A stretch of DNA of 62,212 bases from an uncultured Prevotella sp. (GTDB lineage Bacteria > Bacteroidota > Bacteroidia > Bacteroidales > Bacteroidaceae), in the NCBI GenBank assembly GCA_927910885.1, contig CAKMOD010000077.1:1-62212 (forward strand), read 5' to 3'. Of this stretch, positions 17,437-25,759 are shown one piece after another. Both the position numbers and the translations under genes were made by a program. Each line of letters opens with the position of its first letter. Position 1 is the stretch's first letter. The notes under the pieces are model-generated. The model saw nothing but the letters and a program-made list of their open reading frames with translations, was not told the origin of the DNA and ran no database searches.

Positions 17437-17444
17437 CAAAGTAA
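17437..17444 (-). promoter_or_regulatory. -7-like element for panC
   Basis: On the minus strand this reads TTACTTTG followed by C, one base from TAnnTTTGC, 24 nt upstream of panC. Confidence 0.4.
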
Positions 17445-17549
17445 CAACAAAATAATTAAATAGACGAGATTTTAATTAAATAATCTCAACATGCCCTACT
17501 TTTTATTTGTTTTCAGTCGAAAGCGAGAGTTGTCTCATTTTTTTTTCAT

Positions 17550-17558
17550 ACCTTTGCA
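17550..17558 (+). promoter_or_regulatory. -7 element for the 17642-20051 operon
   Basis: TACCTTTGC, a full consensus match, 83 nt before the start of the starch-synthase-like gene. Confidence 0.65.
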
Positions 17559-17641
17559 GAAGATAAGCTGCGCCCAGAAAGTACTAACATTCTATGCGTT
17601 TGCTTGCAGTAGTTGCAGAAACAAAAATTCTAACATAAAGA

Positions 17642-18451
17642 ATGGGAAAAAAAGTATTATTTGTTAATCAAGAAATCATGCCGTATGTGCCAGAGACAGA
17701 GATGTCTTTCTATGGCTCAGAAATGCCACACATCATGCAAGAAGCTGGATTTGAAATCCGTACATTCATGCCAAGATGGGGAAATATTAATGAACGCAGA
17801 GGGCAGTTGCACGAGGTTATTCGCCTTTCAGGTATGAACTTGATTATAGACGATACAGACCATCCATTGATTATCAAGGTGGCAAGTATTCCGCAGACAC
17901 GCATACAGGTTTATTTCATTGATAATGAAGATTATTTCCAGAAGCGTCCTGCAATGACAAAGGACGAACTGGGTAACGACTATCCTGACAATGGCGAGCG
18001 TGCTATCTTCTTTGCAAGAGGCGTGCTGGAAACGGTTAAGAAACTCAGATGGGCTCCTGATGTGATTCACTGCCAGGGCTGGATGTCTTCTGTTATCCCA
18101 TTTTATGTAAAGACTGCCTACAAAGATGAACCACAGTTTGCAAATTCAAAGGTTGTTACTTCACTCTTTGCAGAACAGCCACAAGACAGCTTAGGAACAA
18201 ACTTTAAGCATTGTCTTGAATTCCGTGAGGCGAAGGCTAAGTACTTGAAGAACTATGGTGACGACTTCGATTTCATGGAGTTAGGCAAACTGGCTATCGA
18301 CTATTCAGATGGTGTCATTGGTACCAGTGACAAAGCTCACGCTGATCTTATTAACTATGCTAAGTCTAATGATAAGCAGCTTTTGGAACATGCAATCGAT
18401 GATACTGAACTAAAGGAGAAGTATTCAGAATTTTATAATAAACTGTTCTGA
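17642..18451 (+). CDS. One-domain glycogen/starch synthase-like protein
   Basis: The 269 aa correspond to the N-terminal catalytic domain of GT5 glycogen synthases (KKVLFVNQEIMPYVPETEMS, then a Rossmann-like layout with APDVIHCQGWMSSVIP at about 140-155). The C-terminal GT1-type half that binds the nucleotide-sugar donor is absent, since full GlgA is about 480 aa. The Bacteroidales annotation is 'glycogen/starch synthase', but catalysis by half an enzyme is doubtful; a binding or regulatory role, or pairing with another protein, is possible. The next gene (DUF4270) begins 33 nt downstream. Confidence 0.85.
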   Translation: MGKKVLFVNQEIMPYVPETEMSFYGSEMPHIMQEAGFEIRTFMPRWGNINERRGQLHEVIRLSGMNLIIDDTDHPLIIKVASIPQTRIQVYFIDNEDYFQKRPAMTKDELGNDYPDNGERAIFFARGVLETVKKLRWAPDVIHCQGWMSSVIPFYVKTAYKDEPQFANSKVVTSLFAEQPQDSLGTNFKHCLEFREAKAKYLKNYGDDFDFMELGKLAIDYSDGVIGTSDKAHADLINYAKSNDKQLLEHAIDDTELKEKYSEFYNKLF

Positions 18452-18484
18452 TATTCTTACATTCATACAATTAAGAAATTCTAA

Positions 18485-19930
18485 ATGAGAAGGAAATTCA
18501 TTGCAGCTTGTATGCTTGCAGCTTGTATCGGAATGGTATCATGTGATGATACTACAGATACCCTTGGAGGCTCACTTATTGACAATGGCGACAAACTTTC
18601 TATAAAGGCAGACACCTTCAGCGTAGCTTCTGAGACAATGGTTGCTGGCAGTGTTATTGCACGTTCAGCAACTGGATACTTGGGCAGAATGATTGACCCT
18701 GAAACAAACACAACAGTTACAGGTAATCTTATGTCACAGTTCCATGTGCTTAGTAATTTTGAGTTGCCAGCAAAGGACTCTATCATGAGCCGTGATGCAA
18801 ACAATGAGATTATTGCTGATTCATGTGATATAAGACTGTATTACAGCACATACTACGGTGATTCACTGAGCCAGATAAAGCTGACGGCATACGAACTTTC
18901 TAAGCCTGTTGAGGAAGGTATGACGTATTACTCTAACTTCGATCCAGAAGCACAAGGCTATATCCGATCAGCTGCACAGGGTGGTATTACAGAGAAACGT
19001 TCATTCACACTGACAGACTATACAGAGGCTGACAGTATAAGAAATAGAAGAAATTATAATCGTAATATCATTGTTCGCTTGAACAATAAGTACAAGGACA
19101 AGAGTGGTGTTACATATAACAACTACGGAACTTATCTGCTACGCAAGTATCAGCAGAACCCTGCAGCATTCCGTAACCCTTATCGTTTCCTGCATGAAAT
19201 CTGTCCAGGTTTCTACTTCAAGATAGATGGTGGGTCTGGTTCAATGGCACATATACAGGTTGCTCAGTTGAATATCTACTTCAAGAACAAGCAGAATGGT
19301 AAGGTTTCAGAGATATCAACCAACTTTGTAAGTACAGAAGAGGTTCTTCAGTTGACAAACTTCTCAAATGACAACACAAAGTTACAACAGTTAGCCAGTG
19401 AGTCTGGTCATACCTATCTTAAGACGCCAGCTGGTTTGTTTACAAAGTTGACGCTCCCTGTATCTGACATTATGGCAGGACATACAAACGATTCTATCAA
19501 CTCTGCTAAGGTTGTACTCTACCGAGAGAACAATAGCACAACATCCGATTATCAGTTTGGAATACCACAGAATGTCGTTATGGTAGCAGCAGATAGCCTA
19601 CAATCGTTCTTTGCGAACAACCGCCTACCTGACAACAAGACTTCGTTCTTGGCAAGTTACAACAAGACAACGAACAGCTATGTGTTCAACAACATCTCGG
19701 GAATTATCAACCTCTTCTCACGCAATACATCAATGCCTGCATGGGGTAAGGTTGTAATAGTACCAGTTGAATTGCAGACTGTAACACAAGGTTCAGGTAG
19801 TAGCCAGAAAACAATCATTACTAAGGTTTCTCACGACATGGGCCTCTCAAGCACAAAGTTATTGGGAAACACATCGACTGGTAAGAATATTCAGATTTCG
19901 ATAATATACGGTAAGTTCAATGGCAGATAA
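18485..19930 (+). CDS. DUF4270 lipoprotein
   Basis: A 481-aa lipoprotein. The leader MRRKFIAACMLAACIGMVSC supplies the lipobox (GMVSC) with the acylated Cys at about residue 20, so it is anchored in the outer membrane or exported to the surface. The mature part starts CDDTTDTLGGSLIDNGDKLS, typical of DUF4270, a Bacteroidota-only family of unknown function. It sits between the starch-synthase-like gene and a 43-aa coupled ORF in one transcription unit. Confidence 0.85.
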   Translation: MRRKFIAACMLAACIGMVSCDDTTDTLGGSLIDNGDKLSIKADTFSVASETMVAGSVIARSATGYLGRMIDPETNTTVTGNLMSQFHVLSNFELPAKDSIMSRDANNEIIADSCDIRLYYSTYYGDSLSQIKLTAYELSKPVEEGMTYYSNFDPEAQGYIRSAAQGGITEKRSFTLTDYTEADSIRNRRNYNRNIIVRLNNKYKDKSGVTYNNYGTYLLRKYQQNPAAFRNPYRFLHEICPGFYFKIDGGSGSMAHIQVAQLNIYFKNKQNGKVSEISTNFVSTEEVLQLTNFSNDNTKLQQLASESGHTYLKTPAGLFTKLTLPVSDIMAGHTNDSINSAKVVLYRENNSTTSDYQFGIPQNVVMVAADSLQSFFANNRLPDNKTSFLASYNKTTNSYVFNNISGIINLFSRNTSMPAWGKVVIVPVELQTVTQGSGSSQKTIITKVSHDMGLSSTKLLGNTSTGKNIQISIIYGKFNGR

Positions 19931-20051
19931 CTTCTTAGAACGTCATCGTGAGGAATATGAGCAGCGAAAAGCGGCCTGGCTTCGCAAGAAAAAGCACCTG
20001 GGACGACAGCCCAAAGCAAGACTTCAGAAGCCTGACGACGAAGCACTGTAA
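19920..20051 (+). CDS. Small charged protein, 43 aa, overlapping the DUF4270 gene
   Basis: The ATG at 19920 overlaps the last 11 bases of the DUF4270 gene in another frame, suggesting coupled translation. The product begins MADNFLERHREEYEQRKAAW and is very rich in Lys, Arg and Glu. I believe similar short ORFs recur at this place in Bacteroidales, sometimes misnamed 'dehydrogenase', but no function is known. The operon terminator follows 15 nt later. Confidence 0.7.
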   Translation: MADNFLERHREEYEQRKAAWLRKKKHLGRQPKARLQKPDDEAL

Positions 20052-20066
20052 TAGAATATAAAATAT

Positions 20067-20112
20067 AGAATCGGACTTACAACACCCATGTATGTCCGAT
20101 TCTTTGTTTTTG
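20067..20112 (+). terminator. Terminator of the GT5-like/DUF4270 operon
   Basis: Stem AGAATCGGAC (20067-20076) against GTCCGATTCT (20094-20103), then TTGTTTTT. Confidence 0.85.
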
Positions 20113-20146
20113 GCACACCTTTTGTTTATAAAACCCTACTAATACA

Positions 20147-20159
20147 GGACATATTGTCC
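20147..20159 (+). promoter_or_regulatory. Palindrome upstream of clpC, possible operator
   Basis: GGACATATTGTCC is a perfect 5+3+5 palindrome, 33 nt before the clpC start. Its position would suit an operator or leader structure. It does not match CIRCE, and I do not recognise the regulator. Confidence 0.35.
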
Positions 20160-20192
20160 ACAGATACAAGTAAAGAAAAGAAAGGTTAGGAT

Positions 20193-22736
20193 ATGATGAA
20201 TCAATTCTCCCCAAAGGTTTCTGAAATACTTTCATTCAGCAGAGAGGAAGCAGAACGACTGACAAGTGCGTCGGTTGCTCCTGAGCATATCATGCTTGCC
20301 ATTCTGAGAGAGAAGTCAGGACCAGTATGGGAACTATTCAATCAGTGGAAGGTTGATACAGACAATATAAAGAAAGAAATTGAAAGAAGACTTCAGGAGG
20401 AAACAATTGACCCAACTTCTTATGTGCCTGATATGCTGTTGAACGAGCAGGCAAATAACATATTAAAATTAGCTGTACTTGAGGCTCGTATTCAGCATGC
20501 ACAGACGGTGGATATTCTTCATCTCTTCCTTGCAATATTGCATGATTCTTCTAACAATGGTGCAAAGAAGGTTATGGAAGAAAATGGGTTTAATTATAAC
20601 AACGCAATATCGATGTTACAACAACGCGCAAACCAACCAAAGAATGGTATAGGAATGGCTGACGAGGAAGAAATGGATGATGATATGATGTCATCTTCAT
20701 CGTCTGAAGGCAGCAATAATGCCAAGACAACACAGGCTCCACGTACAAAATCAAAGACACCAGTACTCGATAGTTTCGGTACCGATCTTACTCAAGCAGC
20801 TGCCGAGGGAAAACTCGACCCTGTTGTAGGTAGAGAGAAAGAGATTATGCGTGTCAGTGAGATTCTTGGCAGAAGAAAGAAGAATAATCCTATTCTCATT
20901 GGTGAACCAGGTGTTGGTAAGAGTGCTATTGTCGAGGGTTTAGCACAACTTATTGTGAAGCATCTCACCTCTCCAATTCTCTTTAACAAACGCGTCATCA
21001 CGCTTGACTTGACAGCTGTCGTAGCTGGAACAAAGTATCGTGGTCAATTTGAGGAGCGCATCCGTGCATTGATTAAGGAAATCGAACAGAATCCAGACAT
21101 TATCGTCTTTATTGACGAGATTCACACACTCATCGGAGCAGGTTCTTCACCTGGCTCAATGGATGCTGCTAATATTCTCAAACCAGCCTTGGCAAGAGGT
21201 ACTATACAGTGTATCGGTGCAACAACACTTGACGAATATCGCAAGTCTATTGAGAAGGATGGTGCCTTAGAACGTCGTTTCCAAAAGGTACAGGTTGAAC
21301 CAACAACAGTTGAAGAGACATTACAGATTCTTGAGAATATTAAAGATCGCTACGAAGCACACCATCATGTAAGTTATACAGAGGATGCGCTGAAGGCTTG
21401 TGTGAAGTATGCAGACAGATATATCACTGATAGATTCTTCCCTGATAAGGCGATAGACATTATTGACGAAGCAGGTTCACGTATCCACCTGCAACATGTA
21501 AAGGTACCACAGGCTATTCTTGATATTCAGAAAGACATTGAAATAGCGCAAGAGAAGAAGCAAGCTGCTGTAAAGAATCAGAACTTTGAGTTGGCTGCCA
21601 GTTTCCGTGATAAGCAGACTGAATTAGAAAAGACACTCAAAGAGGAGCAGGAGAAATGGCAGAAAGGTGATACTGAAGATAAGGTTGAAATTAATGAAGA
21701 AGCCATTGCTGATGTTGTCTCTATGATGACAGGCGTTCCGGTACAGCGCATGCAGGAGGCAGAAGGCATCCGTTTGAAGAATATGGATGCTGAACTCAAG
21801 CAGGTTGTTATCGCACAGGACGCAGCTATCGACAAGATGGTAAAGGCTATTCAGCGTAACCGCGTTGGTTTGAAAGACCCTAACCACCCTATCGGTGCGT
21901 TTATGTTCTTAGGTCCTACAGGTGTTGGTAAGACTTATCTTGCTAAACGTCTCGCAGAGATGATGTTTGGCTCTTCAGATGCTTTGATTCGAGTTGACAT
22001 GAGTGAATATACAGAAAGTTTCAACACCTCACGCCTTGTTGGTGCGCCTCCAGGATACGTTGGCTATGATGAAGGCGGACAGTTGACAGAGAAAGTACGC
22101 CGTCATCCCTACTCTATTGTCTTACTTGATGAGATAGAGAAGGCACATGGTAACGTATTCAACATGCTTTTGCAGGTACTCGATGAAGGCCGATTGACAG
22201 ATGGTAACGGCCGATTGATAGACTTCCGCAATACGGTGATTATTATGACATCAAACGCGGGTACACGTCAGCTGAAAGAATTCGGTCAGGGCGTGGGCTT
22301 TAAGGCTGCTAACCTGAATGGTCTTTCACAGAGTGAGGGCGACAAGGAACGTGCTCGTGCTATCATTCAGAAGAGTCTTAGCAAGCAGTTCGCACCAGAG
22401 TTTCTCAACCGCTTAGACGAGATTATCACCTTCGACCAGCTCGATCTCGAGGCTATCAAGAAGATTATCAATATTGAACTTAAGGGCCTTTTCAAGCGTG
22501 TACACGAACTCGGCTACGAAATGGAGATAACAGATGAAGCCAAAGAGTTTGTTGCAAGCAAGGGATATGATGTACAATTTGGTGCTCGTCCATTGAAGCG
22601 TGCTATCCAAAACCATATCGAGGACGGACTGAGCGAACTGATTCTCTCTGGAGAAATCAAGGCTGGTGACACTATCAAAGTATCTAAAGAGAAAGATAGT
22701 GAGAAACTAAAGTTTGATATTGTATCGGCTGAATAA
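20193..22736 (+). CDS. clpC: ClpC-type AAA+ unfoldase
   Basis: Hexameric ATPase (847 aa) that unfolds proteins, normally for ClpP. Order of parts: N-terminal Clp_N repeats (about 1-150), an acidic/Ser linker (about 155-185), NBD1 with Walker A GEPGVGKSAI at about 237, a short middle domain with a UVR-like helix pair (about 450-490), NBD2 with Walker A GPTGVGKTYL at about 573, and D2-small. The ClpP-docking tripeptide VGF is present in GQGVGFKA at about 698-705, which separates it from ClpB. The start at 20193 or 20196 (two Met codons) is uncertain by one residue. Array C lies just downstream, and its 16-bp hairpin could end the transcript. Confidence 0.93.
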   Translation: MMNQFSPKVSEILSFSREEAERLTSASVAPEHIMLAILREKSGPVWELFNQWKVDTDNIKKEIERRLQEETIDPTSYVPDMLLNEQANNILKLAVLEARIQHAQTVDILHLFLAILHDSSNNGAKKVMEENGFNYNNAISMLQQRANQPKNGIGMADEEEMDDDMMSSSSSEGSNNAKTTQAPRTKSKTPVLDSFGTDLTQAAAEGKLDPVVGREKEIMRVSEILGRRKKNNPILIGEPGVGKSAIVEGLAQLIVKHLTSPILFNKRVITLDLTAVVAGTKYRGQFEERIRALIKEIEQNPDIIVFIDEIHTLIGAGSSPGSMDAANILKPALARGTIQCIGATTLDEYRKSIEKDGALERRFQKVQVEPTTVEETLQILENIKDRYEAHHHVSYTEDALKACVKYADRYITDRFFPDKAIDIIDEAGSRIHLQHVKVPQAILDIQKDIEIAQEKKQAAVKNQNFELAASFRDKQTELEKTLKEEQEKWQKGDTEDKVEINEEAIADVVSMMTGVPVQRMQEAEGIRLKNMDAELKQVVIAQDAAIDKMVKAIQRNRVGLKDPNHPIGAFMFLGPTGVGKTYLAKRLAEMMFGSSDALIRVDMSEYTESFNTSRLVGAPPGYVGYDEGGQLTEKVRRHPYSIVLLDEIEKAHGNVFNMLLQVLDEGRLTDGNGRLIDFRNTVIIMTSNAGTRQLKEFGQGVGFKAANLNGLSQSEGDKERARAIIQKSLSKQFAPEFLNRLDEIITFDQLDLEAIKKIINIELKGLFKRVHELGYEMEITDEAKEFVASKGYDVQFGARPLKRAIQNHIEDGLSELILSGEIKAGDTIKVSKEKDSEKLKFDIVSAE

Positions 22737-22811
22737 AATCCAAGGGAAGGAATAATCACCTCCTATCATTACCAAATTTGTAATATAAAAGTCATCTTTA
22801 AAGAATGAATT

Positions 22812-23018
22812 GATGCTTAGTTGCATTCCAATTAAGCCTTAATTGACATTCAAAAGATGCTTAATTGAAGCCTTAAAGGTGCTTAGTTAGCGTCTAACTA
22901 AGCACCTTTTCTTATGCTATTTTACAACACATTGATTAACTGAAAGTTACAAACACGGTTAAAAAGGCTTTTTATTAAGAAAAAACATGTAAAATGGCTA
23001 ACTTTTTTTGTAATGATA
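22812..23018 (-). repeat. Family 1 array, copy C (minus orientation)
   Basis: Read on the minus strand, modules occupy 22910-22889, 22888-22867, 22866-22845, 22844-22823 and a partial 22822-22812. Cores include AAAAGGTGCTTAGTTA, AACTAAGCACCTTTAA, AATTAAGCATCTTTTG and AATTAAGGCTTAATTG. The conserved domain follows to about 23018 (minus-strand ATTACAAAA at its far end and GTAAC exactly 40 nt before module 1). Confidence 0.8.
22875..22915 (+). terminator. Hairpin inside array C, likely clpC terminator
   Basis: Perfect 16-bp stem 22875-22890/22894-22909 with a CGT loop, then TTCTT. It is formed by two adjacent 22-bp modules that happen to be complementary. Confidence 0.65.
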
Positions 23019-23133
23019 TTTTTAACCCTTAACGATAACCTAACAACTTAAAATAGCAAATAGCGTAGCCCGCTAAAAGAGATAGAAAGCTACCCAAAGA
23101 TTTAAATATAAGAAGGGCATAGAACAATAAAAA

Positions 23134-23171
23134 CAGGAGTTTCCACAAATAAAACTTTATAGAAACTCCTG
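23134..23171 (-). terminator. Phosphohexomutase terminator
   Basis: Stem CAGGAGTTTC (23134-23143) against GAAACTCCTG (23162-23171). On the minus strand it is followed by TTTTTATTG. Confidence 0.75.
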
Positions 23172-23226
23172 CTTTAATTATAATATCAAGCCCTCATAAA
23201 TATTATCAAAGGCTAAAAATAGACAA

Positions 23227-24972
23227 TTACAAACCCAAACTCTTCTTAATAGCCTCAATCTTTGCACCTACACGCTGCTCACAAGCTGGGAAGTCAGAAG
23301 CTGAGTTCATTGTGTCCTTAATCTCAAGATAGAACTTAATCTTTGGCTCAGTACCTGATGGGCGTACACTCACCTTGGTACCATCAGTGCAGAACCACTG
23401 GAGAACATTGCTTGTATCAGGCATATCCATCTTCTCCTTAGAACCGTCAGCCTTTGTAATCTCAAGACTCTGGAAGTCCTTATAAACATCAATTATACTA
23501 CCGCCAAGCTCCTTAGGAGGATTAGAACGGAAGTTCTTCATCATCTGCTGAATCTCGTCAGCACCGCTCTTACCAGGACGCTCAACATTGATTGTGTACT
23601 CATGGCTGTAACCATACTCCATATAGATATCCATAAGAATATCATACAAAGTCTTACCATGATCCTTTGCGTATGCACAAATCTCAGCCAACAAAGCACA
23701 AGCACTTACAGCATCCTTATCACGTACGAAGTCTTCTGCAAGGAAACCATAGCTTTCCTCACCACCACCGATGTACTGCTGCTTGCCCTCAGAAAGTGCA
23801 ATCTCACGTGCAATCCACTTGAAACCAGTGTAGCAATCACGCATTTCAACGTTCTGCTTCTCGGCAATCTTACGGATAACCTCTGTTGTAACAATAGTCT
23901 TCACAATGAAGTCTGTTGGCTTCATCTTGCCTACAGCCTGACGATTAGTGATGATATACCACAAGAAGAGCAGACAAGTCTGATTACCATTAATCAGTAC
24001 CCATTCGCCATCGCTGTTCTTACAAGCCATACCTACGCGGTCAGCATCTGGGTCAGAAGCCATCAAAATATCAGCATCAAGTGCCTTTGCATCACGCAAT
24101 CCAAGTGTCAAAGCCTCAGCAATCTCTGGGTTTGGACGGTCAACAGTTGGGAAGTTACCATCTTTAACCATCTGCTCCTTCACGCAATGAATGTTGTCAA
24201 AGCCCCAAGACTCCAACGCACGTGGAATCATTACGCGGCCAGCACCATGCAACGGAGTATAAACAATCTTAAGGTCGTGCTGATTCTTGATAACCTGTGG
24301 ATCAATGCTAATAGTCTTTACCTGCTCAAGATAAACCTTATCAATCTCCTCACCGATAATCTCAATCAGCTGATTATTGCCTTCGAACTTAACATCCTCT
24401 ACCTTAACCTTGTTTACTTCGTCGATAATACCCTTGTCATGTGGCGCAAGTACCTGTGCACCATCATCCCAATAAGCCTTATAACCATTGTACTCTCGTG
24501 GGTTATGACTTGCAGTAATATTCACACCTGCCTGCGCCTTCAAATGACGAACAGCGAAAGAACACTCTGGTGTAGGGCGAAGATCGTCGAAAAGATAAAC
24601 CTTAATGCCATTAGCAGAGAAGATGTTGGCAACTGTTTCAGCAAAAAGACGTGAATTGTTACGGCAGTCGTGGCAAACAACAACGCTAATCTGCTCCTTA
24701 TCCTTGAAGCTAATCTTCAGATAATTAGCAAATCCCTGAGTTGCCATACCAACAGTATAGATATTCATACGATTAGAGCCTGCGCCCATAATACCACGAA
24801 GTCCACCTGTACCAAACTCTAAATCTTTATAAAAAGACTCAATAAGGTCAGCCTTATCGTCATTGTTAATCATAGCCTCAACGGCAGAACGAGTTTCTTC
24901 ATCAAAAGCAGGAGACAGCCACTGTCTTGCTTTCTCTTCGCATTGTGCGATGAGTGTTTGGTTATTGCTCAT
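23227..24972 (-). CDS. Phosphoglucomutase/phosphomannomutase (alpha-D-phosphohexomutase)
   Basis: Cytoplasmic phosphohexomutase (581 aa, the long PgcA/PMM2-like class) interconverting hexose 1- and 6-phosphates. The active-site phosphoserine loop is TASHNPREYNGYK (about 150-162), the metal loop DPDADRVG (about 308-315), the sugar-binding loop GGEESYG and the phosphate-binding loop RPSGTEPKIKFY near the C-terminus. It likely feeds glucose-1-phosphate to glycan synthesis. It has its own divergent promoter shared with the DUF4491 gene. Confidence 0.93.
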   Translation of the reverse strand: MSNNQTLIAQCEEKARQWLSPAFDEETRSAVEAMINNDDKADLIESFYKDLEFGTGGLRGIMGAGSNRMNIYTVGMATQGFANYLKISFKDKEQISVVVCHDCRNNSRLFAETVANIFSANGIKVYLFDDLRPTPECSFAVRHLKAQAGVNITASHNPREYNGYKAYWDDGAQVLAPHDKGIIDEVNKVKVEDVKFEGNNQLIEIIGEEIDKVYLEQVKTISIDPQVIKNQHDLKIVYTPLHGAGRVMIPRALESWGFDNIHCVKEQMVKDGNFPTVDRPNPEIAEALTLGLRDAKALDADILMASDPDADRVGMACKNSDGEWVLINGNQTCLLFLWYIITNRQAVGKMKPTDFIVKTIVTTEVIRKIAEKQNVEMRDCYTGFKWIAREIALSEGKQQYIGGGEESYGFLAEDFVRDKDAVSACALLAEICAYAKDHGKTLYDILMDIYMEYGYSHEYTINVERPGKSGADEIQQMMKNFRSNPPKELGGSIIDVYKDFQSLEITKADGSKEKMDMPDTSNVLQWFCTDGTKVSVRPSGTEPKIKFYLEIKDTMNSASDFPACEQRVGAKIEAIKKSLGL

Positions 24973-25006
24973 AATTTAAGTATTTTCTTATTTACAACTT
25001 GTATTT

Positions 25007-25015
25007 GCAAATGTA
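25007..25015 (-). promoter_or_regulatory. -7 element for the phosphohexomutase gene
   Basis: Minus-strand TACATTTGC, 34 nt upstream of the start at 24972. Confidence 0.6.
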
Positions 25016-25038
25016 ATCAATAATTCTGAGAAAGACAC

Positions 25039-25068
25039 TTGCAAATAGAGTTTTTTTTGTATTTTTGC
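25039..25068 (+). promoter_or_regulatory. Promoter of the DUF4491 gene
   Basis: TTG at 25039-25041 and TATTTTTGC at 25060-25068, 18 nt apart, divergent from the phosphohexomutase promoter. Confidence 0.6.
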
Positions 25069-25160
25069 AGCTATATAAACCGAGGTTTTGCTAAGAATAA
25101 TACGTTCTATAGCATATTTCTCAACATAAGAATTATATTTAATCTTGAAACTTTACATAA

Positions 25161-25433
25161 ATGGATTTAAATTTTGAAGGTATACTCCTCGCAGTATGTA
25201 CGTTTTTAATCATTGGACTTTGTCACCCACTCGTTATAAAAACAGAGTATTATTTCGGTACAAAACCTTGGTGGCTATGGCTCATAGCGGGTATTGCTTG
25301 CTGTGTAGCAGCCTTGTTTGTACAAAGTATCTTTTGGTCTGCTCTACTCGGTGTCCTTGGAGCTTCATTCCTTTGGGGAATTGGTGAGCTCATCTCGCAG
25401 GAGAAGCGTGTCTTAAAGGATGGTTCCCTATGA
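25161..25433 (+). CDS. DUF4491 small membrane protein
   Basis: A 90-aa integral membrane protein with three hydrophobic spans (about 7-25, 36-54 and 57-75), separated by short loops containing TKPWWLW. It matches my memory of the DUF4491 family, which has no known function. Its stop overlaps the start of a 25-aa ORF (ATGA at 25430), so both are probably translated together. Confidence 0.8.
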   Translation: MDLNFEGILLAVCTFLIIGLCHPLVIKTEYYFGTKPWWLWLIAGIACCVAALFVQSIFWSALLGVLGASFLWGIGELISQEKRVLKDGSL

Positions 25434-25507
25434 ATCCTAAACGTAAGGAGCACTACGAAAAACTTAGCAAAGACGAGTCTATATGCCCTTGTAAGCATAA
25501 GAAATAA
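25430..25507 (+). CDS. 25-aa coupled microprotein with CxC motif
   Basis: ATGA overlap with the DUF4491 stop. The product is Lys-rich and ends ESICPCKHKK, with a Cys-Pro-Cys pair plus His, a possible metal or redox site. It may be a genuine small protein; the only evidence is the coupling and the clean reading frame. Confidence 0.5.
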   Translation: MNPKRKEHYEKLSKDESICPCKHKK

Positions 25508-25546
25508 AGACTATCAACTCTTCTTTTATCATCGTGCTAACGCCCC

Positions 25547-25590
25547 GCACATATGGTGCGGAGGCTTAACACCAATGGTGCCAACGGCTT
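25547..25590 (+). repeat. 22-bp-period array, family 3, copy a
   Basis: Modules start at 25547 (GCACATATGGTGC core, linker GGAGGCTTA) and 25569 (ACACCAATGGTGC core). The flanking CGTGCTAACGCCCC at 25533 looks like a decayed earlier module. Other copies are at 31649 and 40636. Confidence 0.75.
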
Positions 25591-25671
25591 TTTACTTTAC
25601 AGTAGTTTGTCAAGATGATAGCATCTTATGACTCGAATAGTGTTTAAACATTATAAATCAGTAACAAAAAG

Positions 25672-25712
25672 AACAACCCCGTGATTTCCAAAAGAGAAAT
25701 CACGGGGTTGTT
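25672..25712 (-). terminator. Bidirectional terminator of the DUF6850 operon
   Basis: Perfect 16-bp stem, AACAACCCCGTGATTT (25672-25687) against 25697-25712. On the minus strand it is followed by CTTTTTG. Confidence 0.8.
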
Positions 25713-25759
25713 ATAATGTATCATTTGAATTAGAAAGTGTACTTCCTCTGGTTACAATA

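Larger units (their letters stand above)
22737..23226. other. 490-bp convergent gap with family 1 array
   Basis: No gene is seen. The gap holds array C with its conserved domain (22812-23018) and the terminator of the phosphohexomutase gene (23134-23171). Confidence 0.7.

Noticed and set aside
20193..22736. ClpB disaggregase
   Set aside because: The middle domain is short and UVR-like, and a ClpP-binding VGF loop is present, so ClpC fits better.
23602..24654. 350-aa frame antisense to the phosphohexomutase gene
   Set aside because: It lies wholly within a well-supported gene on the other strand and its translation has no recognisable motif, signal peptide or start context.
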